This document shows positions 61,149 to 64,000 of a stretch of DNA of 64,000 nucleotides, in pieces; the first letter of the stretch is position 1, and each line of letters begins with the position of its first letter. The notes beneath the pieces were generated by a model, which saw only the letters and a list, made by a program, of their open reading frames with translations, searched no databases and was not told the origin of the DNA. The stretch spans positions 3,958,927-4,022,926 of the forward strand of contig CANTUZ010000004.1 of assembly GCA_947846985.1 (NCBI GenBank), given 5' to 3'. Origin of the DNA: Fratercula arctica (Eukaryota > Chordata > Aves > Charadriiformes > Alcidae). Position numbers and translations under genes: made by a program.

Positions 61149-61870
61149 TTGGGACGGGCCGAGGTGCAGATCCCCGCGGGGGTGCCGGCCTTGTGCCTCC
61201 TCCATTCCCCCTCGCTTCGAGCCCACGGAGGGCAGCGTGTCCGCCGACCATGAGGGGAGCGGCGCCTGCCTGAGGGAGCGCCCCGGCCGTCCCTCCTCCT
61301 CCGCCGGGCCGGTGCCTCCTGCCGCCGCTCCCGGATTGATTGGCGGAGGGCGGCCCCGGTCCCACCCGCCAGAGGCGGGCACAGGGGACCTGCCCCGCCG
61401 TGGAGCTGCCCGCTGCCCGGGGAACCGGGGCAGTACATGGGGCGGGAGGGTGCCTGGCCACCCGGACGGCAGATTCTCCTCGCCGGCCAAGAGCGGGGAG
61501 GGGGAAAAGGGGTGAGGGCGGCCTTTACCCGTTTAGCCCAAGGACCCGGCGGGGGTTCGAGGGCAGCGGCGGAGCGGGGGCAGCGGGAAGTGATGAGAAG
61601 TTGAGGGAGGGACGGAGCGAGGGTGCCCGTCTCCTCTCCTCGGCCGCCGCCGCAGGTGCAGCAGAGCCTGGGCGGAGGGGACAGGCGGGGCCCGGCGCCG
61701 CAGCGGAGGGGCTCCGGCGGGAGCAGGGCCTCAAAGCCGGGGCCGGACACGGAGCCGCGCGAAACCCGGCTCGAGTGAAGGGAAGAAGAGCGGCGAGGAG
61801 CGGCTCGACCCGGTCTTCGGCTCGTCACCACAGGCAGCGACCGCGGAGAAACGTCCCTGAAGGGAGAGCG

Positions 61871-61993
61871 GTGAGGGAGCTCGGGGGGCAGCGGGGGTCG
61901 GGGGGTCTCTGAGGCGGCGGGTCCCTGCCCGGGCGAGGAGGAGGAGGGAGGTTCTCCTTTCACCTTGCTGCTTTTTTTTTTTTCTCCCCTCAG
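61871..61993 (+). other. Possible short first intron in the CpG island
   Basis: A donor-like AGAGCG|GTGAGG at 61,870/61,871 is followed by an excellent acceptor (12 T, then CTCCCCTCAG) ending at 61,993. This would give a 123-bp intron on plus. It would join an upstream non-coding exon to an exon starting at 61,994 and ending at the donor CCTGAG|GTGAGC at 62,322. Confidence 0.2.
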
Positions 61994-62126
61994 TTTATCT
62001 CCCCGCACACACTTGCTCGGTTTCCTTCCTTCTCCCTCCCCTAACGCAAGAGGCAGCCCGGGGCTCCTTGCATCACCCCGCGGCGGAGGGTCGGGGAAGG
62101 AGAGGGTGCGGTGGGGCGGGAGAGCC

Positions 62127-62168
62127 ATGGCGGGGTTGGTATGCGGGGGGGAGAGAGCCGTGGGCTGA
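62127..62168 (+). other. Short ORF with strong Kozak context, uORF-like
   Basis: GAGCCATGGCG gives a near-ideal start context (62,127-62,129) but only 13 codons before TGA at 62,166. If the plus strand is transcribed through here, this would act as an upstream ORF dampening translation of the main frame, or the real start is further downstream. Confidence 0.2.
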
Positions 62169-62623
62169 CTAGAAAGAAGCCGCAGGGGAGGCCGTGGCGA
62201 TGCGGCGTCCCCTGAGCCGAGGGGACGGGGTGACCTGGGAGCGTGTGGCGGGAAGCGCCGCGTCCTTGCGGGGGTGCTGAGGGGCGAAAAAAGGACACCC
62301 CTTCCCTCAGCCTTCCCCTGAGGTGAGCTCGGGGGAGAGGAGGACTTGCGGGGCGGCGAGAAGCGCGACCGGGCCGGGCACGGCACCTGTGTGGGGAGGG
62401 AAGGAGAGAGGGAGCCGGGCAGTCTCTCTCGCTCTCTCTTGGCCGGCCGCCTGAGGCGCCGCAGCGGGGAGTCGGCGCTGGAGGCCCGGCAGGTGCCCGC
62501 CCTTGCGCCTTGAGCGAGTCGGGCGGCCGTGTGGGGAGGAGGAGGAGGGAAGGGAGGAAGGGGGCCGCAGCGCTGAGGTGAACTCACCCTCTTCTTCAGC
62601 GGTGGGGAGGAGAAGTTCGGGGG

Positions 62624-62833
62624 ATGAAGCAAGTCCTGACGGGAGCGGGATGCTGGGGCAGCGGAGAAGGGCGGGGGGGGGGCAACCGGTTTTGGGTTAA
62701 TTCAGCCTTGTGTTTCGCTTTGCCCCTTTGCATGCACGAATCCGAGGGGTCGCTCGGCCGTTGGTATCGCCATGAGGGGCTGTCACCCGCAGCCGTCCCA
62801 AAGTCGGGCAGCCACTTGCTTGTGGGTGCCTAG
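62624..62833 (+). other. 69-codon ORF at the island's right edge
   Basis: Starts GGGGATGAAG (moderate context), 25 bases after an acceptor-like CTCTTCTTCAG ending at 62,599, and ends in TAG at 62,831-62,833, before a donor-like GCAAG|GTGAGG at 62,897. The peptide (MKQVLTGAGCWGSGEGRGGG at its start) has no domain I recognise and its Gly/Arg-rich part simply translates GC-rich repeat-like sequence. Probably not a real protein. Confidence 0.1.
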
Positions 62834-64000
62834 TAAGTAGTTGTGGGGTTTTTTTTTTTTGTTTTAATTAACGCGGCTGCAAACTTGAAGCCGCAAGGTG
62901 AGGGAGCTCTCTGTGAGTGTTTGCCCTGTTCGTGAATGCGAGCTGTGAGTTTTGAGCCAAGCTGCCTTGCCTTTGGAGGGAGAGCATTGCAGAATTGCTG
63001 CTGTGCCTCCCCGTATGGGTTTAAAAAGAAGGAAAGCGGTTAAGCGTGGACTTCTGAGGGACTATGTCAATAAAGTTGCGGTATTTAAACATATTAAATG
63101 GTATCTTGCCTTTCATGATTTGTTTACGTGCTCGTTTTAGGACTGACTGTGGAACAATAGGAAATCATTAAGAAATACGCAGCCCGTTTTGCATGCTCAT
63201 CAGAGTTGCCTGGGGACGAACAGCAGCGGGGAACTTTAATAGTAGAGATCCTTGAAGGTCTTCCCCCCCCAGCCCAAACACCTTCAAAGCAGTATTTTTG
63301 TTTTTTATGTTATGACTAGGTGACTTAGTTTTCAGAATAATTCACATATTATTACTTGTTTCTTAGACGTGTATTCTAAAAAATGTCTCGGTTAGACTTC
63401 CTATCTGAAGCTGCCTGCCTGATTTTCCAAGCAACTGTCACACAAGGTCACTTATATATTTCAGCTGAGCTTGTTTTATAGCATCAGCACACCATAGTAT
63501 GCAAGTAACCTTTACTTCACACTTCCTTGTTTTTGTTCTTTTGTTTTGGTCATTGATCCAGGCTGAATGCTGGATACTGCAGTGGCTGTTTTGTGGTTTG
63601 GTTTTTTTTTTTTTTTCAAAACTACTGACTAGTTTGTGCTAGAGTCTTAAGTTCTTTTGGACGGCTTTCATGCTATTGTGAAAATTTGTTGAAGTACAAG
63701 GAAATGAGTACTTGGCCTGAAGGGCTTGCGTTTTATTTTTGAGTTTTGCACAACGTTTGCCACCAACAGAAGCTCATTGCAGGAAGCAAGAAAAGAAAAT
63801 TATTTACTTTTTGTCATATGTATATTAAGTATATAGACTCTAAGGTGAGAATTGTGTTAGAGTACTTTTTAAGTGCCCCTTACATTTTATATTCTTAGAG
63901 TGCTGTAAGCAGATGAGTTGTTCTGAAGCAGGATTTGGATGGAGCAATCTAAGGGACTAACCAGGGCTTGAGGAGAGGGCATCTGAGATGATCCCTGCAT
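62834..64000. other. AT-rich DNA right of the CpG island
   Basis: CpG density falls sharply. Contains T runs at 62,849-62,860 and 63,602-63,616 and only one short frame (62 codons at 62,952-63,140), with no recognisable product. If the island promoter fires rightward, this is the start of the first large intron. If leftward, it is upstream flank. Confidence 0.6.

Larger units (their letters stand above)
61130..62830. promoter_or_regulatory. CpG island, promoter and first-exon region
   Basis: From about 61,130 the sequence switches abruptly to very GC-rich, CpG-dense DNA and returns to AT-rich by about 62,830. It contains an inverted CCAAT box (GATTGGCGG, ATTGG at 61,339-61,343), several GC boxes (GGGCGG near 61,350, GGGGCGGG at 61,439 and 62,113), an ETS-like GGGAAGTG near 61,583 and a G10 run at 62,673-62,682. 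No TATA box was seen. This is the architecture of a TATA-less vertebrate promoter with dispersed starts. Plus-strand donor matches occur at 61,870, 62,322, 62,577 and 62,897. Minus-strand donors include GAGG|GTGAGT at 62,588. Direction is therefore undecided, and the gene was not recognised. Confidence 0.9.

Noticed and set aside
60848..62632. 594-codon minus-strand ORF as a protein-coding gene
   Set aside because: It starts inside the CpG island and ends in antisense CR1. The translation is Pro/Arg/Ser-rich low complexity, as expected from stop-poor GC-rich DNA, and alternative frames on both strands are also long here.
1..64000. CRISPR arrays, operons or other prokaryotic systems
   Set aside because: No regularly spaced repeats and no dense coding. 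CR1 elements and a CpG island show this is vertebrate DNA.

Overview
This window looks like vertebrate nuclear DNA, most probably from a bird. The evidence is at least four recognisable copies (plus older remnants) of the CR1 LINE family. These carry the typical avian 3' end (GGTTTGGGTTGGAAGGGACC when read from the antisense side) and are all 5'-truncated. CR1 also occurs in turtles and crocodilians, so 'bird' is a strong inference rather than proof. There is no bacterial-style gene organisation. The sequence is AT-rich, poor in CpG and full of homopolymer runs.

Layout. Positions 1 to about 60,000 are mostly single-copy, AT-rich DNA with no coding gene I can recognise. Scattered in it are poly-A/poly-T runs, A/C-rich low-complexity tracts, small local duplications and hairpins, a few ORFs flanked by good splice-site matches, and four CR1 loci: 28.4 kb, 31.2 kb, a nested pair at 38.2-39.0 kb, and 48.05 kb. 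Two very old CR1-like remnants are suspected at 53.3 and 56.1 kb. At 60.26-60.47 kb there is a possible retroviral LTR/primer-binding-site relic, followed by a plus-sense CR1 (60.50-61.15 kb). That CR1 runs straight into a strong CpG island (about 61.13-62.83 kb). From 62.83 kb to the end the sequence returns to AT-rich single-copy DNA.

Interpretation. The CpG island is the one clear functional element: it is almost certainly the promoter and first-exon region of a housekeeping-type or developmental gene. Splice-donor matches exist on both strands, so direction is not settled. If the gene runs to the right, the 60 kb to the left is intergenic. If it runs to the left, or the promoter is bidirectional, the 60 kb is intron. 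I could not identify the gene. The best candidate exons elsewhere (7.3, 11.7, 14.9-15.2, 20.5-20.8 and 34.4 kb) are speculative and are given low confidence. I did not find a convincing new biological system. The items worth testing are the orientation and exon structure at the CpG island, the LTR/PBS relic beside it, and the few ORF-plus-splice-site coincidences.
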